Part shown: positions 26,325 to 34,654 of the stretch, in pieces
Position numbering within the stretch: position 1 is the stretch's first letter
Layout of the letters: each line of letters opens with the position of its first letter
Source of the DNA: Anaerolineae bacterium
GTDB lineage: Bacteria; Chloroflexota; Anaerolineae; Aggregatilineales; UBA3940
NCBI GenBank assembly: GCA_016926255.1
Contig: JAFGOY010000007.1
Coordinates: forward strand, 1-48,997
Direction: 5' to 3'
Length of the DNA stretch: 48,997 nucleotides
Notes under the pieces: model-generated
Databases searched by the model: none
The model's input: the letters and a program-made list of their open reading frames with translations, nothing else
Told to the model about the DNA's origin: nothing
Made by a program: the position numbers and the translations under genes

Positions 26325-27901
26325 TGGAACGGCGCTCTAATTCTCGAACCGGAAGTGACGTACTGGAACGGCGCCCGCGCATTCCGCCCGCTTCGCCTGA
26401 TACCCCCGATGTGCTGGTAAGGCATCTCCATGATCTGGAGCAGGAAAACCATACCCTGCGCCAGGAAAACGAGATGCTCAAAATGCCTCCCCTCAACATC
26501 GCTGTGATCTGCGATCCGGCTTACGGAGGCAACGGAAATGGGCATACCACCGTGATGGTCAAGACACTGGACGGGAAGGCCTTTGTCTGCGGGATGCCGT
26601 TCTTTGGCGTCGATAACCTGGAGGTGGGCCGGACGGTATCACTCAGCCAGGCAGGTGCTATAGTCAGCCTGGGCGGACGGCTGCGCGGCTATGAGATCGG
26701 CAAGATCACCCAGATTCAACCGGAAACACACGAGGTGATGCTCGCCAGCCGAGAGGGAACCGGGGATCGGGAAACGATCCTGCTGCTCGCCGAATGGCTG
26801 CGGGGTACCCCGGATGTCAAGGTCGGCGCGCGGGTCGTCTACGATCCCAGCGTCCGCCTCGCCTGTATGGTTCTGCAAGATACGGACTCCCGGTCACAAT
26901 CCATCCTTGATGAAATCCCCCTTGACCTGACCTGGGACCACCTGATCCTCAACCCGAAAACGAAAGCTGATTTGCTCGACCTGTGGGATGACATCCTGCA
27001 CGCCAGCGAAACCGGCACCAACCTGCGCTTCATGGCAACAATTACCGGACCGCCCGGTACGGGCAAGACATACTGTGCCCGGGTGCTGGCCGCAGAACTC
27101 AGCCGCGAATACGGGCCGGACAAGATCGCCTGGAAGTTCATACAGGCCGCGGAGGTTGTCAGTTCCTTGCTGGGAAGCTCTGAAGCCGCCATCCGGGCGA
27201 TCTGGGCGGAAGTGCGCGCCAACAGTCAGAAAGGACTGCTGACCGTCGTGGTCTGGGACGAGATCGAATCCTGTTTCCCCCGCCGCGGCCAGCACGACAA
27301 CCTGTGGCCCAGCAGCCTGGTGAACACCATGCTAAGCGAAATGAGCGGCATCCAGCAGGTAGGAAATGTGTGTTTCCTGGCCTGCACCAACCGCGCCGAT
27401 CTCCTTGATGATGCTTTGATGCGCCCCGGACGGCTGGGCGCTCACGTGCTGCATTTTGGCCGCCCGGATTGGTCTGCCACCCAGGCGCTGTTCGATCTCT
27501 ATCTCCGGCAGGCCGAAGTAGACCTATCGGAATCACCAGAGCAGTTGTCGGAGCGTGCCGCGGCCTATATCTGGGCACCCAGGAACGAGGCGGAACGCCC
27601 GATAGCAACGGTCAAATTCCGCGATGGTTCCAGCGAGGTCGTGCCGCGATCAGCGCTGGTCAGTGGAGACCTGGTACGCGCGGCAGTGATGGACATCGCA
27701 GGGCGGGCGGTCCGGCGGCGAACACGGCACGGGGGCGACCCTGTGCTCCACTACGAAGACCTGTGCCAGGGTATCGATCAGATATATGAGGGCACGCAGT
27801 TGACCCGTCACAACATCGGCAGCTACCTGAGCGACTGGTCGCTCGAAAAGTGCAGCAATGTTGTCGATGTGGTAACAGGCGCAGCGCGCGGAAAGAGTTA
27901 G
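26321..27901 (+). CDS. ARC/Mpa-like AAA+ ATPase (proteasome-type unfoldase)
   Basis: A 526-residue ATPase. A short coiled coil (about 30-54, LVRHLHDLEQENHTLRQENE) and one or two OB-like beta domains (about 57-195) precede the AAA+ core. The core shows Walker A GPPGTGKT (243-250), Walker B VVVWDEIES (309-317), sensor-1 asparagine in CTNRAD (357) and the arginine segment MRPGRLGAH. This layout is that of bacterial ARC/Mpa and archaeal PAN. The C-terminus (ARGKS) lacks the HbYX tail that docks on 20S proteasomes, and no proteasome subunit is nearby. It likely unfolds or remodels Ubl-tagged proteins (inference). Confidence 0.82.
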   Translation: MMERRSNSRTGSDVLERRPRIPPASPDTPDVLVRHLHDLEQENHTLRQENEMLKMPPLNIAVICDPAYGGNGNGHTTVMVKTLDGKAFVCGMPFFGVDNLEVGRTVSLSQAGAIVSLGGRLRGYEIGKITQIQPETHEVMLASREGTGDRETILLLAEWLRGTPDVKVGARVVYDPSVRLACMVLQDTDSRSQSILDEIPLDLTWDHLILNPKTKADLLDLWDDILHASETGTNLRFMATITGPPGTGKTYCARVLAAELSREYGPDKIAWKFIQAAEVVSSLLGSSEAAIRAIWAEVRANSQKGLLTVVVWDEIESCFPRRGQHDNLWPSSLVNTMLSEMSGIQQVGNVCFLACTNRADLLDDALMRPGRLGAHVLHFGRPDWSATQALFDLYLRQAEVDLSESPEQLSERAAAYIWAPRNEAERPIATVKFRDGSSEVVPRSALVSGDLVRAAVMDIAGRAVRRRTRHGGDPVLHYEDLCQGIDQIYEGTQLTRHNIGSYLSDWSLEKCSNVVDVVTGAARGKS

Positions 27902-27906
27902 TTCTC

Positions 27907-28989
27907 ATGAGCGCACAGGATCAGGCAGCACGCTGGGCCGATCTCCGTTCACAGCAATCCCGGGTAAGTCGTAACTACCTGGAGAACAGGCGCAGCCGAC
28001 TGCTAATCAATCTTGAACGATTCTCCGTTCATATTGAGAAAATACTGCTGGAGGGATTCGGCGAAAAGACAGCGCCCGGCCAGACTATCAAACCGCGAAC
28101 CGAACTGGAAAAGCAGGTGTTTGCCTCCCCCTTCGTGAAATCCGTCAGCAAAAACAGGGGCGGCAGCTTATGGGTCAAAAGCCGAGCGATTGGCAAGGAT
28201 CGAGAGACCGCCACAACCTTCAGGTTGCTCCTGAAGCCAAATGAATCAGGATGCCAGATTGTCGATATTCGACGTCAAACGGGCAATAAGCCAATGTCAG
28301 AAGACTCTATGGATGGTTCATTGAAGCAAGCACAGATGATGCTGGAAGCCTCAGGGAATTTCCGGACCGTCATCGCATACGTGATTGCTGAAGGATTGGC
28401 CCACGACGACCCTACTTTACCCGGCGCTCCGCACCCCGATCGATCTGTCATACGCAGATTGTCACTCCTTGCCGCATCCTCGAATCCGGTATGGTCGATA
28501 GAGCTGGTCGAAACGTTTATGCATGGATCAATGTTTTGCCGCGATCTGGCACGGATTGATGAACTGCTGCAGAAACTCGCGGCAGTTCCTGAAAAGTCGC
28601 CAGAGGAATACAGGGCAGAGTATGAAAGGCTCTGCCAGCTTCCTCGAATCGAGTCTCTCACGGTCGAGGAACAGGAGATCAGGGCTCAGACCCGCTGCGT
28701 CTATCTATATGACAAAGAAGGCGTCCGAAGACAGATAGGCCGGTTCTGTATCACCATCGATACCGAGCAAGCCTGTGTTCGAATACACAACCTTGACCAC
28801 AAAATGGACCGCCACGATCACCCGCATGTCGTCGAAGGAAATCCCTGCTGGGGCAATATGAATCTTTTTCTGGCAAACAAAACACTGGAAGGTGCCTGGC
28901 CGGATGTTCTGATCCAGGCAGTCGAATTCGTGTTCTCTGTAAATCATGGGGATTGTTACTGCCCTGTGAGCAAGTTTCCGGCAGCTTAG
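27907..28989 (+). CDS. Protein with divergent E2-like C-terminal domain
   Basis: A 360-residue protein starting at 27907, five bases after the AAA+ gene. The N-terminal 260 residues are unassigned and partly helical. The C-terminal 100 residues follow UBC order: strands (CVYLYDKEG, FCITIDTE), then H305-P306-H307-x6-C314 (HDHPHVVEGNPCWGN), then GAWPDVLIQAVEFVFSVN, matching the HPN-x7-C and following helix of E2 enzymes. It ends with C350 and C352. This suggests a second, highly diverged E2 or an E2-like thiol transferase. The assignment is by motif and needs structural support. Confidence 0.55.
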   Translation: MSAQDQAARWADLRSQQSRVSRNYLENRRSRLLINLERFSVHIEKILLEGFGEKTAPGQTIKPRTELEKQVFASPFVKSVSKNRGGSLWVKSRAIGKDRETATTFRLLLKPNESGCQIVDIRRQTGNKPMSEDSMDGSLKQAQMMLEASGNFRTVIAYVIAEGLAHDDPTLPGAPHPDRSVIRRLSLLAASSNPVWSIELVETFMHGSMFCRDLARIDELLQKLAAVPEKSPEEYRAEYERLCQLPRIESLTVEEQEIRAQTRCVYLYDKEGVRRQIGRFCITIDTEQACVRIHNLDHKMDRHDHPHVVEGNPCWGNMNLFLANKTLEGAWPDVLIQAVEFVFSVNHGDCYCPVSKFPAA

Positions 28990-29014
28990 CCTGTTGAATA
29001 GTGGAGGTGAATCA

Positions 29015-29674
29015 GTGGCACATATCACAGACGATGATCAGGACAATACCTTTTCAACAGAACACCCGGCAGATCTTTCCCAGGAAAGCTGGAGAATACA
29101 TAAACCAGCGCTCAGTATTCCACCGTATCTCCTGGCCAGAATATTCGCCTATGCGGACACCTGCCTCGGCTTTGAAGTCAGCGGTTTTGGGCTGGTTGAT
29201 GTTTCAGATAATCGACGGCGAATTGTTGTCGAGGATGTATTTCTGCTCAAACAGCGGGTAACGACCAGCAGCGTCCATATTGAACCCGCCGATATGGCCG
29301 ATTTCCTGTCCCAGATGGTGACCCAGGGATACGACGTCGGTCGGCTGCGGTTCTGGTTTCACAGCCATGGCACCATGCCCGCATTTCATTCCGCGACGGA
29401 TATGGAGACGCTTCACCAAGCCCTGGGTAACGCACCCTGGTTTGTGTCGCTGGTCGTCAATAACAGCGGGCAGATGGATGCCAGACTGGTTGTCAACCAG
29501 CCGATAAAGCTCACTCTTAGAGACCTGCCCGTCATACTGCATATCGACAGCCAACAGCGGGCCGCAGCAGCCAGGGATGTGCTGAACCTGGTGACGTTTC
29601 GACGGTATGAGGTGGTAGATATCAATTCGCCGCAGTATGACCTTTCAGACAACGGCCACGGCTCAGGAGGTTAA
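29015..29674 (+). CDS. Second JAMM (JAB/MPN+) metallopeptidase
   Basis: A 219-residue protein. The GTG at 29015 is favoured by GGAGGTGA just upstream; a TTG eight codons earlier is possible. The catalytic set is E54 (FEVSGFGLV), H116 and H118 (WFHSHGTM), S126 and D129 (SATD), all present. It is shorter than the first JAMM and lacks its long N-terminal domain. The protein ends in GHGSGG, but those codons also serve as the ribosome site of the next gene, one base downstream. It probably processes or removes the ThiS-like Ubl made two genes later. Confidence 0.83.
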   Translation: MAHITDDDQDNTFSTEHPADLSQESWRIHKPALSIPPYLLARIFAYADTCLGFEVSGFGLVDVSDNRRRIVVEDVFLLKQRVTTSSVHIEPADMADFLSQMVTQGYDVGRLRFWFHSHGTMPAFHSATDMETLHQALGNAPWFVSLVVNNSGQMDARLVVNQPIKLTLRDLPVILHIDSQQRAAAARDVLNLVTFRRYEVVDINSPQYDLSDNGHGSGG

Positions 29675-29675
29675 T

Positions 29676-30353
29676 ATGCTGGACGCAACACGCCAGTTGG
29701 ATATCCTGCCCCCGGAGAAGCTGGGCAGCCGTCACGTTGATGTGATCGGGGTCGGGAGTATTGGTTCGTGGTTTTCGATGATCCTGGGAAAAACAGTCGG
29801 CGGGCAGCCTGATTTCACGGTCCGGCTGTGGGATGGCGACCGGCTGGAACCGATCAATCTCTGCTCGCAGCTCTACGAAGTTTCACAGCAGGGAGAGCTG
29901 AAAGTCGAGGCCATGCAGCATCTCCTGGCCAGCTTTGCAGGCGTGAAATCGGAGGTAAAGCCTGTCTACCTGGACGGCAGTCCGTCTCGCATGCTGAAAG
30001 ATATCGTCGTGGTAGCGACGGACTCCATCACATCGCGGCAGATGATATGGGAAAACCATATCGCTGATAACCCCGATATCACCTGGTTGGCAGATGCCCG
30101 GATGGGCGCGGAAAAAGGGACGATCCTGTTCATCCAGCCGCAGAACCTGGCTCACCGGGATTTTTATGAGCTGGGGTTGTTCCCGGAAGAACAGGCGTCC
30201 CCTGCCCCGTGCACGGCACGTGCGGTTTCCTACAACTGCAGCTTCGTCGCCTCGCTGGTGATGAGGAATATCGCCTGCCTGCTGCGAGATCAACCCGTCT
30301 TCCGCCGTATTGATTACGATCTGGAAGACTTCACGTTTATGGTAATCGATTAG
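29676..30353 (+). CDS. Second ThiF/E1-like adenylating enzyme
   Basis: A 225-residue minimal ThiF-fold protein. The start at 29676 has a CAGGAGG site. The Rossmann motif VDVIGVGSIGSWF (21-33) is followed by LWDGDRLEPINL (51-62), VVVATDSITSR (111-121) and LADARMGAE (138-146). C179 in PAPCTARAVSYN is a candidate thiol. There are no CxxC zinc pairs. Together with the ThiS-like protein 11 bases downstream and the JAMM upstream it forms a compact second activation cassette. Confidence 0.82.
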   Translation: MLDATRQLDILPPEKLGSRHVDVIGVGSIGSWFSMILGKTVGGQPDFTVRLWDGDRLEPINLCSQLYEVSQQGELKVEAMQHLLASFAGVKSEVKPVYLDGSPSRMLKDIVVVATDSITSRQMIWENHIADNPDITWLADARMGAEKGTILFIQPQNLAHRDFYELGLFPEEQASPAPCTARAVSYNCSFVASLVMRNIACLLRDQPVFRRIDYDLEDFTFMVID

Positions 30354-30364
30354 GGAGGAAAACA

Positions 30365-30643
30365 ATGGAGTCAAAGGGACGGACTATTCGCCTGTCACAA
30401 TCCGATCATTCTGCCGACGATCATCAGGTGGGTCAGATCGGCCATGCGACGATCATCATGCCCGGACGCACCGAAAGTGTCGAAGGGGGACGCACCCTGC
30501 GTGAAACGTTTGACACTCTGGGTATTGATATCAGACATGACTGGCTGGTCAGGGTAGGGGAAGAGGAAGTGAGCGATCTGTCACAGCGCGTTCTTCGAGC
30601 TGGCGAAGTGGTGACCGTGGTGGCCCGTGTCGTAGCGGGCTGA
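30365..30643 (+). CDS. ThiS/MoaD-like ubiquitin-like protein
   Basis: A 92-residue beta-grasp protein. After a polar 27-residue N-terminus come strands ATIIMPGRTE and SVEGGRTLRETFDTLGI (strand plus helix), then DWLVRVGEEEV and the typical ThiS/MoaD finish VLRAGEVVTVVARVVAG. The C-terminus is -VVAG rather than -GG. A strong GGGAGGAAAAC ribosome site precedes it. It is the last gene of the operon and presumably the substrate of the second ThiF. Confidence 0.75.
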   Translation: MESKGRTIRLSQSDHSADDHQVGQIGHATIIMPGRTESVEGGRTLRETFDTLGIDIRHDWLVRVGEEEVSDLSQRVLRAGEVVTVVARVVAG

Positions 30644-30669
30644 AGGTAATACACGTTCATCAATTCATA

Positions 30670-30703
30670 AAAAGTACGGGGCCGCGTTGCCCCGTACTTT
30701 ATT
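30670..30703. terminator. Bidirectional intrinsic terminator
   Basis: AAAGTACGGGG (30671-30681) pairs perfectly with CCCCGTACTTT (30690-30700), with A-rich and T-rich flanks on the two sides. It serves both the ubiquitin-like operon and the convergent NTPase gene. Confidence 0.92.
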
Positions 30704-30770
30704 TTTTATGTCTATCACTCGCTGGCTTCCAACGTTTTGCGCCAGCCTCAGAAGCGTTGAGCCAGATCGA

Positions 30771-33700
30771 TCAGGCAGCCAGGCGAAGAATGCGAAGCGG
30801 CTGCTCGATCAGTTCCGGATTCAACGGCTCCAGCAGCTCCAGCAATTGAAGCGGCTCATCGGTGCTGACCTCGCTGTACTGCCGTGCCTGATTATAAGCC
30901 GCAACAGCCAGGTCAATGTACGTGGTATCGCTGCCCATGTCACACAGCGCCCGGCCACAGTGAGCCAGACCCAGGGTAAACCCGGCATCCGGGAACCGCC
31001 CATCGTTGACAGCCAGCATTTGTTCGGCAAAACTGCAGGCCTCATCAAACGCCTGCTGCGCACGATCACCATCGCCAAGCCGGAGCTGTATCACACCCTC
31101 AATCGCGGCTGCCTGATGACGGTAAGGAACGACAGTATGCTCCCGCACCTTCCTGATGATATCGAGCGCGTTGGCCCACTCTTCCCGGTTCATGTACAGA
31201 CGTGCCAGGATCGTGCCCTGACGTTGATATTGACCCGGCACCGGCATCTCATAGTCTGGAAAGTCATGGGTATAGGGCAGTTTCAAGAACAGCTCCGGGA
31301 AGTCTTCACCGGGCACCTGCTCCTGCAGCTGGGCAGTCTCCTGAATGGCCTCCCGCATGGCATCCCAGGCCGCGGCATCGTCACCTTTCAACAGGTTTGT
31401 ATAAGCTCGTTCAGTATGCCGGACAACTTCCGACCATCCCTGGCTGGCATTGAGCTCCGTTTTGTGCAGTCTGAGAGCCTTATCGTAAGCCCCTTTAACG
31501 GTATAAGCCGCCGCCAGACAGTTTGTAAACCAGCTTACTTCCTGGTGTAAACGCAACTGCTTCGCGATATCCAGCGCACTGATATACTGCTCGATGGCCT
31601 CGCTAATCTCGCCCAGTGCCAGATACTGATTGCCCATATAAACCTGCTGAACGGCAACATTGCGAGTCGGAGGGCCAGAATACAGAAGAAACGAACTTCT
31701 GTGTTGTTCCAGGGCACGGATAAACTCGCCCTTATACCGGAATAAATGCCCCTGGCGGCTGTTCACCTCAGCGTGAACACTCTCAGTATTCGTTTCACCG
31801 GCAAGCTTCCGGATTTGCTCGTCGACTTCATCTGCCTCCTCGAAGTCTCCGTTCAACCTGTAAATGACCCCAACCTTGGCCAGACTGTGAAACTTAAGGC
31901 GAGCGCTTTTATCGATGTGTCCGGCGGCTTCCAGCGCGCGGTGGGCGGACTCGAGCGCGTCATCAATACGCATCTGCTGGTGGTATATCCGAGCCAGTCC
32001 AAGGAATATCTTATATTCCAGCACCCTCCGCTCATAGCCCTCGTTCAAATGCTCGGTCAGCATTGCAGCATCATGGAAGTATTCACATGCCCGGCTCAGG
32101 TTACTCTCGCGAGAATTACTGCCGTTAGTTTCAGGATGAGCGGCGGTTAAGTAAGCCAGTTTCATGAAGGCAAAAGCCTGGGTTTTTATATCGCGCTCCT
32201 GCTGCGCCTCCACGATAACCTTTTCAAATTCGTCGATTGCCTCTCTGTACTTACCCTGCATGGACAGCAGGTGAGCGTGCCGGCTCATCAGGCTGGCACC
32301 CCGCCCGGGCCCCAGCGCTTCATCGGAGAGCTTGAGAATCATGTCATACAGGTTTGAAAAGGTCTCAATAAACCCCCACTTTATCAGCGGGCTGTACGTC
32401 AGATCGAGATACAACTGAACCGCCTGATCATACTGCTCGGCCTGAAGGTGAAGATAGAAGGCTCGTACCTGAGGTATGGCATCCGCTGCTGACCGCCACT
32501 GCTGAACGTTTATCTGCCGTTCCTCGTAGTAAGCAGCCGCACGGCTTGAAATATCAGCGAAAACCGAGGGCCGTTCCTCCAGGAACTTTTTGCGGATGCG
32601 TTCTTTAAAGAGTGGAATGAGCTCAAACTCTTTGCCAAACGGCGAATCAGATTCCGAGACAGTCACCAATCTGTAGTCTACCAACTCCGAAAGAGCCAGG
32701 CTGACCTCTGCCTCTCGATAGTAGGAGGGCCGCAGATGGACAATAAGGCCTTCCGGTGCGGCCACATCTAGAACCGCCAGACTATCGATCACGCACTTGC
32801 GCGGACCGGGAAGATAGCTGTAGTGCCGGTCAACAAGCTCATCCTCCTTCTGCTCCCTGACATACGCCATTATCTCCTGAATGGTCGCGCCCTGGCCTGA
32901 CTGACGACATTGCTTCCACTGATCGACAAAGTGCATAAGCAAGAAAGGTTTTCGGATAGCCTGCCTTACGAGGTCGCGCAGCACCTCTTCGTCTTCATCC
33001 TTCAGCCCGTACGTACCGTCTGGATCAAAGAAACGGAGAAGTTCAACGCCTTCCTCTTCGGATAATTCCTCCAGTTTTACTTCCTTCACCGAGTTGACCG
33101 TCTCGCAGCCCATCGTCAGGCGACGGGTGGAAGTCATCAGAAACCTGGGAGATATTTCCTCAGAGCGCAAGCAGCTAAACAGGAACTCGGCAAATAGACT
33201 GAAGGCATCTTTGAACTTGCCTTCTTCGGTCAGCAATTCATCGACATGGGTAACAATGATGAGATAGTTATCCCGTTCCAGAGCTTTGCGTAACGCATGT
33301 ATCTTCTCCTCTGGATCCTTCTGATAATCAAAAAGCAGTTCGCGCAGCCCGGGAGGGTCTCCCCTGCTGTGCAGACAGGCCCTGTATAACCTGTTCATCA
33401 GGCTTTCGCTGGTCTCGTCGCCCGGCCTTACATTCTTCAACTCATCCTTCAGAACTTCACCTGACACGGTAATTTGCCCTGCATCCAGTGACATATCCTC
33501 TGGATATTCATCGACCTCGGCGTCTTGCCATCGATCAGGCGGTTTTTTTTTAGGTTCTTTGCCGGACTCGTCGCGATGCTTAATTTCTATCGAGATGATC
33601 CCGCTCAGGTCGTTGCGTTCCCCATCAGTTGTCCAGTAACCATTCAACAGGTCCTTAGCCAGTTTGCCAACAGCGGTACTCTTCCCGATCAACGGCTCGC

Positions 33701-34289
33701 CGACAACGACGACAATCGTAACGCCATTTCTAAGGAGCTGCTCCATTTCCTTTCGTTTGTCCTCGCGCCCGATTTCGTGATCGGTAAGGGGAAGTTGATC
33801 GCCGTAAATCCGGGGTTTCTCAAAAAACAGGTCGTGTAGTATCCGGTCGACGTCCTCTTCGGAACACGAGGCTGCACGCAGGTGATCGGCGACCCATTCC
33901 TGGTCCATTCCCTTAATGGAAAACCAGCGAGACATGGCCTCAATCTCACCAAGTATTGAGACAATGGGCGCGTCCTCTCTCCTCCAATACTCGATCGTCG
34001 ATCCCGGATCCTCTATTTTTTTCTTCTCATTCTCAGTTGGGGGTCTGATACTTTCGCCCAGATCCTTTTGAAGAACAGCTATTTTTTTATTTGTTTCTCG
34101 CTTAATCCGCCAGAGTGCGGTATCAAGCATGGCTTTCCAGAGCCTTTTCCTGTAAAATGTGGTAATATATCGACTGTGCAGGTATGCTTTCCGGAAGCCT
34201 GCGTCATCGACGCGCTTCTTTAATTCATTGTACGGCAAAGAGAGTATATTATCCGCATCGTCATTATTAGACCCGTTATCCTCACCCAT
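30771..34289 (-). CDS. STAND-type NTPase with TPR repeats
   Basis: A 1172-residue soluble protein. About 1-165 is a charged helical region of unknown fold. The NTPase has Walker A GEPLIGKST (197-205) and Walker B YLIIVTHVDE (342-351), a highly charged insertion (about 240-300) and a following helical/winged-helix region (about 400-560). The C-terminal half (about 590-1130) is TPR-like helices (FAFMKLAYLTAAHP, EYKIFLGLARIYHQQMRIDDALESAHRALEA in part). STAND proteins are switches that assemble on sensing a ligand, and many serve in bacterial immunity. It converges on the ubiquitin-like operon, shares its terminator and lies inside the same repeat-bounded island. A linked role is inferred, not shown. 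Confidence 0.78.
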   Translation of the reverse strand: MGEDNGSNNDDADNILSLPYNELKKRVDDAGFRKAYLHSRYITTFYRKRLWKAMLDTALWRIKRETNKKIAVLQKDLGESIRPPTENEKKKIEDPGSTIEYWRREDAPIVSILGEIEAMSRWFSIKGMDQEWVADHLRAASCSEEDVDRILHDLFFEKPRIYGDQLPLTDHEIGREDKRKEMEQLLRNGVTIVVVVGEPLIGKSTAVGKLAKDLLNGYWTTDGERNDLSGIISIEIKHRDESGKEPKKKPPDRWQDAEVDEYPEDMSLDAGQITVSGEVLKDELKNVRPGDETSESLMNRLYRACLHSRGDPPGLRELLFDYQKDPEEKIHALRKALERDNYLIIVTHVDELLTEEGKFKDAFSLFAEFLFSCLRSEEISPRFLMTSTRRLTMGCETVNSVKEVKLEELSEEEGVELLRFFDPDGTYGLKDEDEEVLRDLVRQAIRKPFLLMHFVDQWKQCRQSGQGATIQEIMAYVREQKEDELVDRHYSYLPGPRKCVIDSLAVLDVAAPEGLIVHLRPSYYREAEVSLALSELVDYRLVTVSESDSPFGKEFELIPLFKERIRKKFLEERPSVFADISSRAAAYYEERQINVQQWRSAADAIPQVRAFYLHLQAEQYDQAVQLYLDLTYSPLIKWGFIETFSNLYDMILKLSDEALGPGRGASLMSRHAHLLSMQGKYREAIDEFEKVIVEAQQERDIKTQAFAFMKLAYLTAAHPETNGSNSRESNLSRACEYFHDAAMLTEHLNEGYERRVLEYKIFLGLARIYHQQMRIDDALESAHRALEAAGHIDKSARLKFHSLAKVGVIYRLNGDFEEADEVDEQIRKLAGETNTESVHAEVNSRQGHLFRYKGEFIRALEQHRSSFLLYSGPPTRNVAVQQVYMGNQYLALGEISEAIEQYISALDIAKQLRLHQEVSWFTNCLAAAYTVKGAYDKALRLHKTELNASQGWSEVVRHTERAYTNLLKGDDAAAWDAMREAIQETAQLQEQVPGEDFPELFLKLPYTHDFPDYEMPVPGQYQRQGTILARLYMNREEWANALDIIRKVREHTVVPYRHQAAAIEGVIQLRLGDGDRAQQAFDEACSFAEQMLAVNDGRFPDAGFTLGLAHCGRALCDMGSDTTYIDLAVAAYNQARQYSEVSTDEPLQLLELLEPLNPELIEQPLRILRLAA

Positions 34290-34405
34290 TGTTCCTCATC
34301 CTTAACCAATCTGGCCATCGTACACGCTGCCGTTCCCGTAATTCGTATATCCCAGAATAATGGTTTAAATTAATCGAGTCAACAGAGTTAGAGAGTATTC
34401 GGAGT

Positions 34406-34453
34406 CGGAATACGAACAACTGCTGTAAAAAATCCGAGTTTCTACGTATTCCG
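34406..34453. promoter_or_regulatory. Inverted repeat upstream of the NTPase gene
   Basis: CGGAATACG (34406-34414) and CGTATTCCG (34445-34453) are exact reverse complements 30 bases apart. An ATCCGAGT motif occurs twice close by (near 34432 and 34464). It lies 117-164 bases ahead of the minus-strand start and may be an operator or an untranslated-leader stem. Confidence 0.4.
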
Positions 34454-34654
34454 GCTGCAATAAATCCGAGTGCGCGCTGCCAGCACGGAGTTGGGCGGCT
34501 GTTTATCGGATTGTATCCACAGCATGATCGATAATCTGAGTTCACAGGCGATTCTCAGGGCATGGGAGGCCGACTCGGATATCATGCATAAGCCGTCATT
34601 CGAATCTGGTGCGGGGCGTCTATATTGTTAGTCCCAGTTGCAGACCACTTCAAG

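Noticed and set aside
29657-29674. -GSGG C-terminus of the second JAMM protein as a conjugatable Ubl-type tail
   Set aside because: The Gly codons coincide with the GGAGG ribosome site of the next gene, so the tail is more simply explained by that constraint; noted only as a curiosity.
22011-30643. Assignment as a CBASS or Bil operon
   Set aside because: No cyclic-nucleotide synthase or CBASS effector is present, and the RING protein, AAA+ ATPase and double cassette go beyond the four-gene Bil layout.
29676-30643. Thiamin or molybdopterin biosynthesis genes (ThiF-ThiS)
   Set aside because: No thiG, thiE, thiH, moaE or related genes are nearby, and the pair is linked to JAMM and E2-like genes in a tight operon.
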